DNA of 14,001 bases. It comes from Actinomycetes bacterium. Its GTDB lineage: Bacteria > Actinomycetota > Acidimicrobiia > Acidimicrobiales > RAAP-2. A program made the position numbers and the translations under genes. Position 1 is the first letter of the stretch. Every line of letters begins with the position of its first letter. The stretch covers positions 1 through 14,001 of the forward strand of contig JAKCEC010000017.1 in the NCBI GenBank assembly GCA_021841725.1, in the 5' to 3' direction. Shown piece by piece: positions 1-7,944 of this stretch. The notes beneath the pieces are model-generated. The model made no database searches, was not told where the DNA came from, and saw only the letters and a list, made by a program, of their open reading frames with translations.

Positions 1-40
1 GGTCTCCACGGTCACTGCGGTCTCCACGGTCACTGCGGTC
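1..40 (-). repeat. 18-base tandem repeat coding the PNPase acidic/basic tail
   Basis: Two perfect 18-base units lie at 1-18 and 19-36, and the first four bases of a third follow at 37-40. In the pnp frame each unit encodes a six-residue Arg/Asp/Ser/Gly block (RSDRGD in register). The repeat may continue beyond the window, so the copy number is unknown. The unit length is a multiple of three, so copy-number change would lengthen or shorten the tail without a frameshift. Confidence 0.85.
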
Positions 41-2257
41 GCGTGGTGCGTCGTCGGTCACCGCGTCGGCGTACTCGCCGGCGAGAGACAACGACACCTT
101 GCCCTGGGGGTCGATGTCGTCGACCTTGACCTCAATCGCCTGTCCGAGTTCGACGACATCCTCCACCAGTCCGATGCGCTTGCCGCCGTTAAGTGGCGAC
201 ATCTTCGAAATGTGCAGAAGACCATCACGCCCCGGCAGGATGCTGACGAACGCACCGAACTTCGCGATGTTGACGATGCGGCCCTGGTACACCGCGCCGA
301 CCTCGGCCGTCGGCGGGTCGAGAATGAGCGAGATACGTCGTTTCGCCTCCTCCACGGCCCGTCCATCCTTCGCCCCGATGGTCACCGTACCGACCACGCC
401 GTCGTCGTCCACCGTGATGTCGGCGCCCGTCTCCTGCTGCAGGGTGTTGATGACCTTGCCCTTGGGCCCAATGACTTCACCGATCTTGTCAATCGGGATC
501 TCGAGCGACACGATCTTCGGGGCAACCGCCGCCACCTCGGGACGAGGCTCAGCGATCGTCGAGGTGATCACTTCAAGAATGGCGAGGCGTGCCTCTTTGG
601 CCTGGTGCAGCGCCTTGGCGAGGACTTCGGCGGGCAGACCGTCAATCTTGGTGTCCAGTTGCAACGCGGTTACGGCGTCCGCCGTGCCGGCCACCTTGAA
701 GTCCATGTCGCCGAAGGCGTCTTCGGCACCGAGGATGTCGGTCAACGTCGAGTACACGCCGTCTTCGTAGACGAGTCCCATGGCGATGCCGGCCACCGGC
801 GCCTTGATGGGAACTCCCGCCGCCATCAACGACAACGTCGAACCGCAGACCGAGGCCATCGACGTCGAACCATTGGACTGTAGAACGTCCGAGACGACGC
901 GCAAGGTGTAGGAGAATTCCTGCTCGCTCGGCAGAACTGGCACCAGTGCCCGCTCCGCGAGCATGCCGTGTCCGACCTCGCGGCGCTTGGGGGCGCCGAC
1001 GCGTCCGGTCTCGCCCACCGAGTACGGGGGGAAGTTGTAGTGGTGCATGTAGCGACGGAACTCGTCGGGAGTGATCGAGTCGATCTGCTGCTTCATACGC
1101 GGCATACCCAGCGTGGTCACGTTGACGACCTGCGTCTCGCCGCGCTGGAACATCGCCGAACCGTGGGTCATCGGGAACAGGTCGACTTCCGCCGACAACG
1201 GTCGAATCTCGGTCGAAGTGCGCCCGTCGATACGAATGCCCTCGGCCGTGATGCGCTTGCGCACGATCTTCTTGGTGATGGACTTGACGGCCGCCTTGAC
1301 CTCGCTGAGGCGGTCGGCGAACTCCGGCAACTGTTCGATGATGGACTTGGTCGCGGCGTCGAGCGCCTCGTTGCGGGCCGTCTTGGTCGTGATCTTGTTG
1401 GCCTCCGCCAACGCGGCGGCGCCCACTTCCTGCACGCGGGCGAGGACGTCGTCCTGGCAGTCGGTGAAGACCTGGTAGTCGATGGTCTTAATGGCGCCGT
1501 GTTGGGCGACGTAGTCGCGCACCAACTGTCGTTGGAGGTTGATCGATTCGCGGATCCACAACTTCGAGGCCTCCAGGCCCGCCGCGAGGACTTCCTCGGA
1601 CACCTTGGGGGCACCGTCGGCGTACATCTCGAAGGAACCCTCGGTGCCGCCGGCCTCGACCATCATGATGGCGATGTCGGACTCGACCGAGTCTTCCAGG
1701 GCGCGACCCGCCACGACGAGTTCGAACGTGGCGGCGTCACCCTCGGCGAACGTGGGGTGCGGCGCCCATTCCCCTTCGGTGGTGTAGGCCATACGAACCG
1801 CCCCAATGGGTCCCTCGAAGGGGATGCCCGAGATCATCAACGCGGCCGACGCGGCGTTGATGGCCAGGATGTCGTGCGGATTCTCCTGATCGGCCGAGAA
1901 GACGGTTCCGACGACCTGCACTTCGTTACGAAAGCCCTTGGGGAACGACGGACGCAGTGGTCGGTCGATGAGTCGACAGATGAGTACCGCCTGGTCCGAG
2001 ATCTTGCCCTCACGACGGAAGAAGGAACCGGGGATCTTGCCGGCCGCGTAGGCCCGCTCCTCGATGTCCACCGTGAGGGGGAAGAAGTCGATGCCCTCGC
2101 GCACGTGGCGCGCGGCGGCGACGGTGGCGAGCAGGACGGTGTCGCCGATTCGCGCGAGGACCGCGCCGTCGGCGAGTTGGGCGAGGCGACCAGCTTCGAA
2201 ACTCAAAGTCTTGTCGGTGCCCGTAATGGGACTACTTACGCGAATGGCGTCAGTCAT
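1..2257 (-). CDS. pnp: polyribonucleotide nucleotidyltransferase (PNPase), 3' end outside window
   Basis: PNPase degrades RNA phosphorolytically from the 3' end and can also add nucleotides; it acts in mRNA decay in the cytoplasm. The frame is open for 752 codons from ATG at 2257 to the window edge without a stop. It shows two RNase PH-like domains. The second carries the GDMDFKVAG motif with the two expected metal-binding aspartates at about D513 and D519, preceded by a [10 protein letters not shown] segment. A KH domain has its GxxG loop (GPKG) at about 597-600, and an S1 domain spans about 652-720. A tail of Asp/Arg/Ser repeats then runs off the edge, so the protein is longer than most PNPases of roughly 700-740 residues. 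The start is supported by AAGGAG seven bases upstream. It follows rpsO, the usual partner. Identity is very secure; the C-terminal end is not visible. Confidence 0.97.
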   Translation of the reverse strand, partial: MTDAIRVSSPITGTDKTLSFEAGRLAQLADGAVLARIGDTVLLATVAAARHVREGIDFFPLTVDIEERAYAAGKIPGSFFRREGKISDQAVLICRLIDRPLRPSFPKGFRNEVQVVGTVFSADQENPHDILAINAASAALMISGIPFEGPIGAVRMAYTTEGEWAPHPTFAEGDAATFELVVAGRALEDSVESDIAIMMVEAGGTEGSFEMYADGAPKVSEEVLAAGLEASKLWIRESINLQRQLVRDYVAQHGAIKTIDYQVFTDCQDDVLARVQEVGAAALAEANKITTKTARNEALDAATKSIIEQLPEFADRLSEVKAAVKSITKKIVRKRITAEGIRIDGRTSTEIRPLSAEVDLFPMTHGSAMFQRGETQVVNVTTLGMPRMKQQIDSITPDEFRRYMHHYNFPPYSVGETGRVGAPKRREVGHGMLAERALVPVLPSEQEFSYTLRVVSDVLQSNGSTSMASVCGSTLSLMAAGVPIKAPVAGIAMGLVYEDGVYSTLTDILGAEDAFGDMDFKVAGTADAVTALQLDTKIDGLPAEVLAKALHQAKEARLAILEVITSTIAEPRPEVAAVAPKIVSLEIPIDKIGEVIGPKGKVINTLQQETGADITVDDDGVVGTVTIGAKDGRAVEEAKRRISLILDPPTAEVGAVYQGRIVNIAKFGAFVSILPGRDGLLHISKMSPLNGGKRIGLVEDVVELGQAIEVKVDDIDPQGKVSLSLAGEYADAVTDDAPRDRSDRGDRSDRGD

Positions 2258-2264
2258 GGGTATG

Positions 2265-2270
2265 CTCCTT
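2265..2270 (-). promoter_or_regulatory. ribosome binding site of pnp
   Basis: Minus-strand AAGGAG, seven bases before the ATG at 2257. It fixes the pnp start and is one of the strongest Shine-Dalgarno sequences in the window. Confidence 0.85.
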
Positions 2271-2364
2271 ATGCGGTTAACAACACTCCGCCCGGATCCC
2301 AGTGAGCAACCGCCGCGCACCGCGACTGTTCTCCACTGGCCTCCGAGGGCTCGGATGTGTTGGA

Positions 2365-2385
2365 CACGTCGACGGCGTCGACGTG
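2365..2385 (-). promoter_or_regulatory. strong hairpin between rpsO and pnp
   Basis: A perfect 9-bp inverted repeat (CACGTCGAC / GTCGACGTG) with a 3-base loop begins six bases after the rpsO stop. A possible 2-bp extension lies beyond a small internal loop (2362-2363 with 2388-2389). There is no T-run after the stem on the minus strand, so it is not a standard intrinsic terminator. It could be a processing site, a 3' stabiliser of rpsO mRNA, or a weak U-less terminator. The position matches the rpsO-pnp spacer that carries a terminator and an RNase III site in E. coli; functional equivalence is inference. Confidence 0.6.
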
Positions 2386-2391
2386 GACCGG

Positions 2392-2649
2392 TTAGCGACG
2401 AATGCCGAGACGACCGATCAACTCGCGATAACGTTCCACGTTGCCGCGCTGCACGTAATCGAGCAGACGACGACGTTGGCCGATGAGCTTCATGAGTCCG
2501 CGGCGGGTGTGGTGATCACCCTTGTGAACCTTGAGGTGCTCGGTGAGGTGCGAGATCCGGTCCGTCAGGATCGCGATCTGGACTTCGGGCGAGCCCGTGT
2601 CCGTAGCGTGAGCCTGATATTCCTTGATGATCTGCTGCTTCTCAGCCAT
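2392..2649 (-). CDS. rpsO: 30S ribosomal protein S15
   Basis: S15 is a primary binding protein of the 16S rRNA central domain and helps form inter-subunit bridges. The 85-residue product has the family signature throughout: [14 protein letters not shown] near residue 20, the [16 protein letters not shown] segment around 38-53, and RRRLLDYV followed by a C-terminal LGIRR. The length is close to the usual 88-89 residues. The ATG start at 2649 is the only sensible one. The nearest Shine-Dalgarno-like sequence is AAGG at 2664-2661, a rather long 11 bases away. It sits 84 bases after ribF and 134 bases before pnp. S15 represses its own mRNA in many bacteria, and the upstream leader here has pairing potential that would suit this. 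Confidence 0.97.
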   Translation of the reverse strand: MAEKQQIIKEYQAHATDTGSPEVQIAILTDRISHLTEHLKVHKGDHHTRRGLMKLIGQRRRLLDYVQRGNVERYRELIGRLGIRR

Positions 2650-2733
2650 AACGTTTTGTGCCTTATGAGTCGGGGGTCCCGTTGCGAGTCGCCAACGTGA
2701 CGACCCACACGATCAGCGTCGCTGACCGAACTT
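2650..2733 (-). promoter_or_regulatory. rpsO leader with mutually exclusive pairings
   Basis: This is the 84-base gap between ribF and rpsO. Near its 5' end is a 7-bp hairpin with one G-U pair and a 3-base loop (2727-2711). Next, the segment TGTGGGTCG (2709-2701) can form a 9-bp helix either with CGACTCGCA (2691-2683), closing a 9-base loop, or with CGACTCATA (2672-2664), which abuts the AAGG at 2664-2661. Each helix includes two G-U pairs. The two pairings exclude each other, and only the second would reach the ribosome binding site. This is a candidate autoregulatory leader for S15; the sequence shows the pairings, but the regulation is inferred. Confidence 0.4.
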
Positions 2734-3684
2734 CTATCCTAGCAGGAGCGAGGCCCCCGGCGTAAACGTTCTGAATACTTCCCGGCTCTGGGCCACGTCA
2801 CTGGTCATCTGCGCCACCAGTTCCTCGACGCTCGTGAAGCGCGCCTCCCCCCGTAACCGCTGCAGGAAGGCCACGTCCACGACGACGTTGTAGAGGTCAC
2901 CCGCGTAATCGGGCAGGTGCACCTCCACCAGGACCTGGCCGTCGGCGTAGAACTGGGGGCGCGTGCCCACCGACACCGCTCCGCAACGCCACGGCTGGTC
3001 CGCCCAGCGCACCGCCGCGGCGTAGATGCCGAGACCGGGGAGTTGTTGTCGCGGCGCGGGGTCCAAGTTCGCGGTGGGAAACCCGATCTCTCGCCCGCGG
3101 GCGTCGCCGTGCACGACGGGTGCGCGCAGCACGAAGGGGCGCCCCAGAATCTCGTTCGCAGCGCCCAGCTCGCCGCGGGCGAGGCTCTGACGCACCGCCG
3201 TGGAGCTAAAGCGCTGCGGCGCGCCGTAGGTCGGCGACGAGTGCACCCGGAAACCGTGACGCGCCCCCTCGCGCACCAAGAGTGCGACGTCACCTTCGCG
3301 TTCGCGACCGAAGTGCACGTCGTCACCGACGACGAGGTCACTCGTGCCCAGGTAGCCGACCAACACCCGCTCCACGAAGGACGTGGCGCTCTCGCGCGCC
3401 GCGAGTTCATCGAAGGGGAGAACCCCGACTTGTTGCACACCGAGGCGTTCGAGTCCCTCGAGGCGCTGTTCGAGGGTGCCAATCAGTCGCGGCGCGTTGT
3501 CGGGCGAGAGAACGAGCGCGGGGTGGGGGTCGAAGGTGACCACGCTCGCGACGTGGCCCTCGCGCGCGGCGAGCTCGACCACCTGGCCGATCAGGGCCTG
3601 GTGTCCGCGATGTAGCCCGTCGAAGACGCCGAAGGCCACGACGCTGGGTCGCAACATCTGCGCGTCGAAGTTACTTCGTCTCAC
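2734..3684 (-). CDS. ribF: bifunctional riboflavin kinase / FAD synthetase
   Basis: RibF phosphorylates riboflavin to FMN and then adenylylates FMN to FAD in the cytoplasm. The 316-residue product has the nucleotidyltransferase signature GVFDGLHRGH at 19-28, the SSTAVRQSL motif at 160-168, and the riboflavin kinase motif GREIGFPTANL at 197-207. It continues with SVGTRPQF at 238-245 and VEVHLPDY at 253-260, where E254 is the likely catalytic base. The length is normal for the family. The start is GTG at 3684, which overlaps the truB stop in a GTGA arrangement, suggesting translational coupling. An in-frame ATG at 3657 (residue 10) is a possible alternative and would still keep the whole first domain. 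Confidence 0.95.
   Translation of the reverse strand: MRRSNFDAQMLRPSVVAFGVFDGLHRGHQALIGQVVELAAREGHVASVVTFDPHPALVLSPDNAPRLIGTLEQRLEGLERLGVQQVGVLPFDELAARESATSFVERVLVGYLGTSDLVVGDDVHFGREREGDVALLVREGARHGFRVHSSPTYGAPQRFSSTAVRQSLARGELGAANEILGRPFVLRAPVVHGDARGREIGFPTANLDPAPRQQLPGLGIYAAAVRWADQPWRCGAVSVGTRPQFYADGQVLVEVHLPDYAGDLYNVVVDVAFLQRLRGEARFTSVEELVAQMTSDVAQSREVFRTFTPGASLLLG
2736..2741 (-). promoter_or_regulatory. possible -10 element for rpsO-pnp
   Basis: Minus-strand TAGGAT overlaps the last codons and stop of ribF and matches the TAGRRT-like -10 seen in actinobacterial promoters. The best upstream -35 candidate is poor (TTTACG, 19 bases away). If real, transcripts would start near 2729, just before the leader hairpin. 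Weak evidence. Confidence 0.2.
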
Positions 3685-4571
3685 TGATTATTTCCCCGCG
3701 GCGCCATCACGATCTCAGGCTTCCAGAGCTCGCCGCGTCGGCGCAACACCCCCACGAGACGACCCTGGTCGTCGAGCGCGGCGATCTCCTCCTCCGCGAA
3801 CTCACTGGCCAGCGCGATCCTTTGACCCGTACGCATCCGTTCGACGTCGGGCGCCCCCAGCACGCACGCCGCGAGGTCCTGCACCAGATCCTTCGCCGGC
3901 GCGAGCGCCAGGGTCACGTCACCCAGACCCGCCAACTCCTCGAGGGTGTGAGCGTCGTCGACGAGATAGTGGCCGCTGGCCACGCGTCGCAGCGCCGTCA
4001 AGTGTCCCACGGTACCCATCTTCACCGCCAGATCGCTCAGCAGCACCCGCACGTAGGTGCCCACCGAACACGTGACGTCGAAATCCCAGTCACCCGACCG
4101 GGTTCCGGGCCACAGGGAGAAATCCTCCACCACGATGTCGCGAGATGGCCGTTCCACCTCGATGCCCTCACGCGCCAGCGCGTGCAGGCGCCGACCCCGC
4201 ACCTTGAGCGCCGACACCATCGGCGGCACCTGTCGCTGCGGTCCGCGCAGCGTGGCGGCGAGGGTGTTCACGTGGTCGCCACTGAGTTCGGGGATCGGCG
4301 CGGTCGCGACGGTCACCCCGTCGGCGTCGAGCGAATCGGTGGCCTCGCCCAGACGCACCGTGCCGACGTAGCGCTTGGTCTGGGACTGCGCGAAGCGCAG
4401 GAGTCGCGTCGAGGGGCCCACGGCGACCACCAACAGCCCCGTCGCCATGGGATCGAGGGTTCCGGCGTGACCGATGCGACGCTCGTGGAACAGCTGGCGC
4501 AGTCGCGCCACGACGTCGTGACTCGTGACGCCCGCGGGCTTGTCGACCAGCAGGAGACCGTTACTCGTCAT
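3681..4571 (-). CDS. truB: tRNA pseudouridine-55 synthase
   Basis: TruB isomerises U55 in the T loop of tRNAs. The 296-residue product starts MTSNGLLLVDKPAGVTS, typical of the family. It carries the catalytic motif GHAGTLDPMATGLL with the nucleophile D40, then KRYVGTVRLGEATDSLDADG, QVPPMVSALKVRGRRLH and the CSVGTYVRVL segment. A C-terminal PUA-like region follows from about residue 220. I chose ATG 4571 because homology begins there. An in-frame extension to 4619 exists but would overlap rbfA far more and adds unconserved residues. The chosen start overlaps the rbfA end by 11 bases, and no good Shine-Dalgarno sits at normal spacing, so translation probably depends on coupling to rbfA. Confidence 0.95.
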   Translation of the reverse strand: MTSNGLLLVDKPAGVTSHDVVARLRQLFHERRIGHAGTLDPMATGLLVVAVGPSTRLLRFAQSQTKRYVGTVRLGEATDSLDADGVTVATAPIPELSGDHVNTLAATLRGPQRQVPPMVSALKVRGRRLHALAREGIEVERPSRDIVVEDFSLWPGTRSGDWDFDVTCSVGTYVRVLLSDLAVKMGTVGHLTALRRVASGHYLVDDAHTLEELAGLGDVTLALAPAKDLVQDLAACVLGAPDVERMRTGQRIALASEFAEEEIAALDDQGRLVGVLRRRGELWKPEIVMAPRGNNQ

Positions 4572-4920
4572 CGTGGTGCTGGCGGCGCAGGACCCCCTCC
4601 ACCGCGTTGCCGCTCGCAATGGCCGGATCGGCCATGAAGGACAGTTTCGGTGTTCGCTTGAGTCGCGTCTGGGCGTTCACCGATCCCTGGATCTGCGCCC
4701 GGCGCTCTTCGAGGGCTTCGGCCACTTGGGGATCGAGCGAATCGAGGAAGACCATCGCCTGACGCATGTCCGCGGTGGTCTCGACCCCGGTGACGGTCAA
4801 GAATCCGAGTCGTTCGTCGTGATCGCTGAGGCGAAGCAACTCCTCGGAGATCACCTCACGCAAGATCTGATTGACCCGCGCGGACCGGGGGTAGGCGTGG
4901 TGGCTCGAAGAAGGGGCCAT
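4561..4920 (-). CDS. rbfA: 30S ribosome-binding factor A
   Basis: RbfA binds the 30S subunit and assists late 16S rRNA maturation. The 119-residue product has the expected N-terminal helix (RVNQILREVISEELLRL, about 15-31) and the KH-like core with LTVTGVETTADMRQAMVFL. It also has the RLKRTPKLSFMAD segment near residues 86-98, where the family usually has a (R/K)xxPxLxF motif. Length is normal. The ATG lies three bases after the infB stop with no clear Shine-Dalgarno, which points to coupled translation. The common neighbour nrnA (a DHH phosphoesterase often found between rbfA and truB) is absent: rbfA runs straight into truB. Confidence 0.94.
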   Translation of the reverse strand: MAPSSSHHAYPRSARVNQILREVISEELLRLSDHDERLGFLTVTGVETTADMRQAMVFLDSLDPQVAEALEERRAQIQGSVNAQTRLKRTPKLSFMADPAIASGNAVEGVLRRQHHDDE

Positions 4921-4923
4921 GGG

Positions 4924-7632
4924 CTAGGCCGTGCGCGGAATCTCGCGCTCTTCGAACGTCTCGATGATGTCGCCTTCCTTGAGGTCCTGGTAGTCCGAGA
5001 GGCCGATGCCGCACTCGTAGCCGGCGGCCACCTCGCGAGCGTCGTCCTTGAATCGGCGCAGCGACGTGACCGAACCCTTCCAGATGATCGTGCCCTCGCG
5101 CAAGAACCGCACCTTCGAACCGCGGGTAATGACGCCCTCGCGCACCAGGCAACCCGCAATGGCGCCGATCTTGGGCACCCGGAAGACCTCGCGCACTTCC
5201 GCTTCGCCGGTGACGACCTCTTCGAAGACGGGCGAGAGGAGTCCGAGCATCGCCGATTCGATCTCCTCGATCAACTTGTAGATGATCTCGTAGGTGCGAA
5301 TCTCGACACCCTCGGACTCGGCCAGTTCACGACTGCGGCGATCCGGGCGGACGTTGAAACCGATGATGGTCGCCGTGGAGGCCTTGGCGAGTTGCACGTC
5401 GTTCTCGGTGATCCCACCCACGCCGCGGTGCACGATGACGAGTTTCACGTCGTCACGCTCGAGTTTGCGTAGCGATTCGGTGCAGGCCTCCAATGAACCC
5501 TGCACGTCGGCCTTCAACACGATGTTCAACGTCGCGGTCTCGCCACGCTGAATCTGTTCGAAGAGATCCTCGAGGCGCGCACCCGACGCGGAGGCCACCG
5601 GCTGGTGACCCACCAGGCGTACGCGCTGGGCCCGGGCCTCCGCCAGCGAACGGGCATTTCCCAGGTCCTGGGCGACGCGCACCTCGTCTCCCGCGAACGG
5701 GGGCTCGGAGAAACCCAGAATCTGCACCGGAGTGGAGGGTCCCGCTGATTTGATCTGCTTGCCCTGGTCGTTGATCAAGGCCTTCACCTTGCCGTACGCC
5801 GCGCCCGCCACTACGGGGTCGCCGACGCGCAGGAGACCCTGCTGCACCATGATGGTGGCCACGGGTCCGCGGCCGACTTCGAGGTTGGCCTCGAGCACGG
5901 TGCCGGTGGCGCGACCCGTCGGTCGCGCCGTCAACTCCGCGAGTTCCGCGACGAGCAACACTTGCTCGAGCAGATCCTCGATGCCCAGTCCCTGTAGTGC
6001 GGATATCTCGACGGTGATGGTGTCGCCGCCCCACTTCTCGGGCACCAGTCCGTGCTCACTCAACTGCTGGAGCACGCGGTCGGGATTGGCGTCCTCCTTG
6101 TCGATCTTGTTGACCGCCACGATGATCGGCACTTCGGCCGCCTTGGCGTGGTTGATCGCCTCCACCGTCTGGGGCATGACCCCGTCGTCCGCGGCCACCA
6201 CCAGGATGACGATGTCGGTGACCTTGGCCCCGCGAGCGCGCATGGCGGTGAAGGCCTCGTGGCCCGGCGTGTCGAGGAAGGCGATGGACTTGCCCTGCCA
6301 CTGCACTTGGTACGCACCGATGTGCTGCGTGATGCCACCGGCCTCGCCGGCCACCACGTTGGTCTTGCGGATGCGGTCGAGCAGCTTGGTCTTGCCGTGG
6401 TCGACGTGACCCATCACCGTGACGACCGGGGGACGCGACGTCGCCTCAATCTCCTCGTCCATGTCGTCTTCGTCGAAGAATCTCGCGAGCAGGGCCGCCT
6501 CTTGCTGCTCGCCCGGGTCCACCAACTTGACCGACGCGCCCACTTCGGCGGCGTAGAGCTCGATCATGTCGTCGCTCAGACCCTGCACGGCCGTGACGAT
6601 CTCACCCTGTAGGAACAGGAAGCGGATGATGTCCGCCGCCGAGCGATTCAGTTTGGGGCCCACGTCCTTCGCGGTCGAACCACGTTCGATGATGATGTCA
6701 CCCTCGGGCACGGGCGCCGACGACGGCAACCACGTGGTCATCTGGGTCGGCTCCAGCTCTTCGACGTTGCGACGGCGCCGTCGTGTCGTCTTACGCTGCG
6801 ACCCACGCGGGCCGCCACCGCCGCGCGGCGGGCCGCCGCGATTCGCACCGGCGGCACCGGCCGCCGGTGCACCGGGCCGAGCGCCGAATCCGGCACCCGC
6901 GGGCCGCGAGGGACCACCCGTACGAGCGGCCCCCCCCGTCTGGGGTCCGCGCGGACTCATTGGACGGGGACCGCCGGGACCCGTCGGGCGCGTGCTGGGA
7001 CCACCGGCGCCACTGGGACGGCGCATGCCCGGGGGCGGCGGGATCGGACGTCCCGACGGACTGATCGGTCGTCCCGGGGGCGGCGGGATCGGACGTCCCG
7101 ACGCACTCAGCGGCGGTCGCATCGGCGCCGCGGGCGCGTCGCCCGCCTCACCGCTCGTCGGTCGTTGCGTGGGGCGAATCGTCGTGGGACCCTCGCTCGG
7201 GGTCACGCGGGGCGCGGGGGGCTTGACGGGCGCCACGGGACGGCTGCGCACGACGCGGGGGGCTTCGGGCGCCGGGGCGGTGCTCGACGCCTCGGACGAC
7301 GCGGGCGCGCCCTCGACCGCCGGGGCGGGTGCGGGCGTGGGCGTGGGCGAGGTGGTGGCGTCCATCCTCACCGTCGCGGCCGCCGGCGCCTCCGGCGACG
7401 TCGCACCACTCGGTCGGGTCGCCTTCGTCTTCGTCGGCTCCTCGGGTGCGACCTCTCGTCGCAAGCCCTGGGCGTCCGCCTTACGACGGATGCGGTCGGC
7501 CTGCGCGTCCTCTATCGAGGCGGAGGGGCTGGAGGCACCAATGCCCAACGTCTGGGCCAGTGCGAGCAACTCCTTGCTCGTTAGACCGAGCTCTTTCGAG
7601 AGCTCGTGTACCCGGATCTTCTTCTGCGCCAA
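4924..7632 (-). CDS. infB: translation initiation factor IF-2
   Basis: IF-2 is the GTPase that places initiator fMet-tRNA on the 30S subunit and promotes subunit joining. With TTG 7632 as start the product is 902 residues. It has an N-terminal IF2_N domain ([18 protein letters not shown], from residue 6), a long Ala/Pro/Gly-rich linker to about 290, and an Arg-rich patch. A second IF2_N-like segment follows, then the GTPase domain with GHVDHGKT at 408-415, DTPGHE at 454-459 and NKID at 508-511. Domains II-IV run to the end. I chose TTG because the family N-terminus begins there and AAGGGA sits five bases upstream. GTG at 7671, preceded by AGGGA only three bases away, would add 13 residues and is the main alternative. 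The gene ends three bases before rbfA. Confidence 0.96.
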   Translation of the reverse strand: MAQKKIRVHELSKELGLTSKELLALAQTLGIGASSPSASIEDAQADRIRRKADAQGLRREVAPEEPTKTKATRPSGATSPEAPAAATVRMDATTSPTPTPAPAPAVEGAPASSEASSTAPAPEAPRVVRSRPVAPVKPPAPRVTPSEGPTTIRPTQRPTSGEAGDAPAAPMRPPLSASGRPIPPPPGRPISPSGRPIPPPPGMRRPSGAGGPSTRPTGPGGPRPMSPRGPQTGGAARTGGPSRPAGAGFGARPGAPAAGAAGANRGGPPRGGGGPRGSQRKTTRRRRRNVEELEPTQMTTWLPSSAPVPEGDIIIERGSTAKDVGPKLNRSAADIIRFLFLQGEIVTAVQGLSDDMIELYAAEVGASVKLVDPGEQQEAALLARFFDEDDMDEEIEATSRPPVVTVMGHVDHGKTKLLDRIRKTNVVAGEAGGITQHIGAYQVQWQGKSIAFLDTPGHEAFTAMRARGAKVTDIVILVVAADDGVMPQTVEAINHAKAAEVPIIVAVNKIDKEDANPDRVLQQLSEHGLVPEKWGGDTITVEISALQGLGIEDLLEQVLLVAELAELTARPTGRATGTVLEANLEVGRGPVATIMVQQGLLRVGDPVVAGAAYGKVKALINDQGKQIKSAGPSTPVQILGFSEPPFAGDEVRVAQDLGNARSLAEARAQRVRLVGHQPVASASGARLEDLFEQIQRGETATLNIVLKADVQGSLEACTESLRKLERDDVKLVIVHRGVGGITENDVQLAKASTATIIGFNVRPDRRSRELAESEGVEIRTYEIIYKLIEEIESAMLGLLSPVFEEVVTGEAEVREVFRVPKIGAIAGCLVREGVITRGSKVRFLREGTIIWKGSVTSLRRFKDDAREVAAGYECGIGLSDYQDLKEGDIIETFEEREIPRTA
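7028..7103 (-). repeat. 45-base-period repeat in the IF-2 linker
   Basis: A 31-base sequence at 7028-7058 recurs exactly at 7073-7103, giving a period of 45 bases (15 codons). It encodes two copies of [10 protein letters not shown] in the Pro/Gly-rich linker of IF-2. The repeat is in frame and probably reflects internal duplication of a disordered linker. Confidence 0.85.
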
Positions 7633-7637
7633 AACAT

Positions 7638-7643
7638 TCCCTT
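7638..7643 (-). promoter_or_regulatory. ribosome binding site favouring the TTG start of infB
   Basis: Minus-strand AAGGGA, five bases before TTG 7632. It lies downstream of the alternative GTG at 7671, so it supports initiation at TTG. An ATG at 7637 follows it directly but is out of frame with infB. Confidence 0.55.
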
Positions 7644-7677
7644 GATTCGTGTGTCCGCGCTCCGCGAACACAGTTCC

Positions 7678-7944
7678 CTATTCTTCCACAACTACAGCCG
7701 TTTTAGAACGCCCCGTGAGTTCCCCCAACGCGACCTCGTCCCGCGAGTCCAGGGCGCACCGCAACGAGCGCGCCGCGTGAGCCAGATTCACCCGTTGGAC
7801 GCACTCGCCCTCGCGACACCACCACAGCCCGCGTCCCGGACCCCGACCGAGGTACCAGACCCCGGGGGACCGTCGACCCGCGCGACGCAGTTCCGCGTCG
7901 TCGCGACGGCGCCGGCAGACCGCGCAGGTCCGGACCGGGCTTAT
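7678..7944 (-). CDS. ylxR: YlxR/RnpM-family protein (DUF448), apparent AUA start
   Basis: An 88-residue frame lies between nusA and infB, exactly where ylxR normally sits. It contains VRTCAVCRRRR (family pattern VRTCxxCR) at residues 4-14, GRGPGRGLWWC near 33-43, and ECVQRVNLAHAARSLRCAL near 47-65, matching the two conserved blocks of the family. B. subtilis YlxR is an RNA-binding protein reported to modulate RNase P. No ATG, GTG or TTG occurs in this frame between the upstream stop (about 8203, inside nusA) and the conserved block. The first canonical start is GTG 7791, which would delete the motif. An ATA codon at 7944 sits in a four-base ATAA overlap with the nusA stop, seven bases after GGAGG, the place and spacing expected of an ATG. 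So either AUA is used, or this base is a sequence error or a recent mutation. Family call is confident; the start is not. Confidence 0.8.
   Translation of the reverse strand: MSPVRTCAVCRRRRDDAELRRAGRRSPGVWYLGRGPGRGLWWCREGECVQRVNLAHAARSLRCALDSRDEVALGELTGRSKTAVVVEE

Noticed and set aside
1..40. Direct repeats as a CRISPR array or edge of one
   Set aside because: The 18-base units are back to back without spacers and are in the pnp reading frame.
968..2305. 445-codon plus-strand open frame opposite pnp
   Set aside because: It is antisense to a clear PNPase, is rich in Arg/Gly/Val/Asp/Leu as expected from reverse-complemented GC-rich codons, and has no recognisable motif.
2343..2354. Second small inverted repeat (CCGAG...CTCGG) downstream of rpsO
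   Set aside because: Only 4 bp can pair with a realistic loop and no T-run follows; too weak to annotate beside the 9-bp stem.
4572..4619. 16-residue N-terminal extension of truB
   Set aside because: TruB homology starts at the ATG at 4571; the extension is just rbfA read in another frame.
6566..7645. 359-codon plus-strand Gly/Pro/Arg-rich open frame opposite infB
   Set aside because: It is the antisense shadow of the Pro/Ala-rich IF-2 linker; its composition simply mirrors the repeats there.
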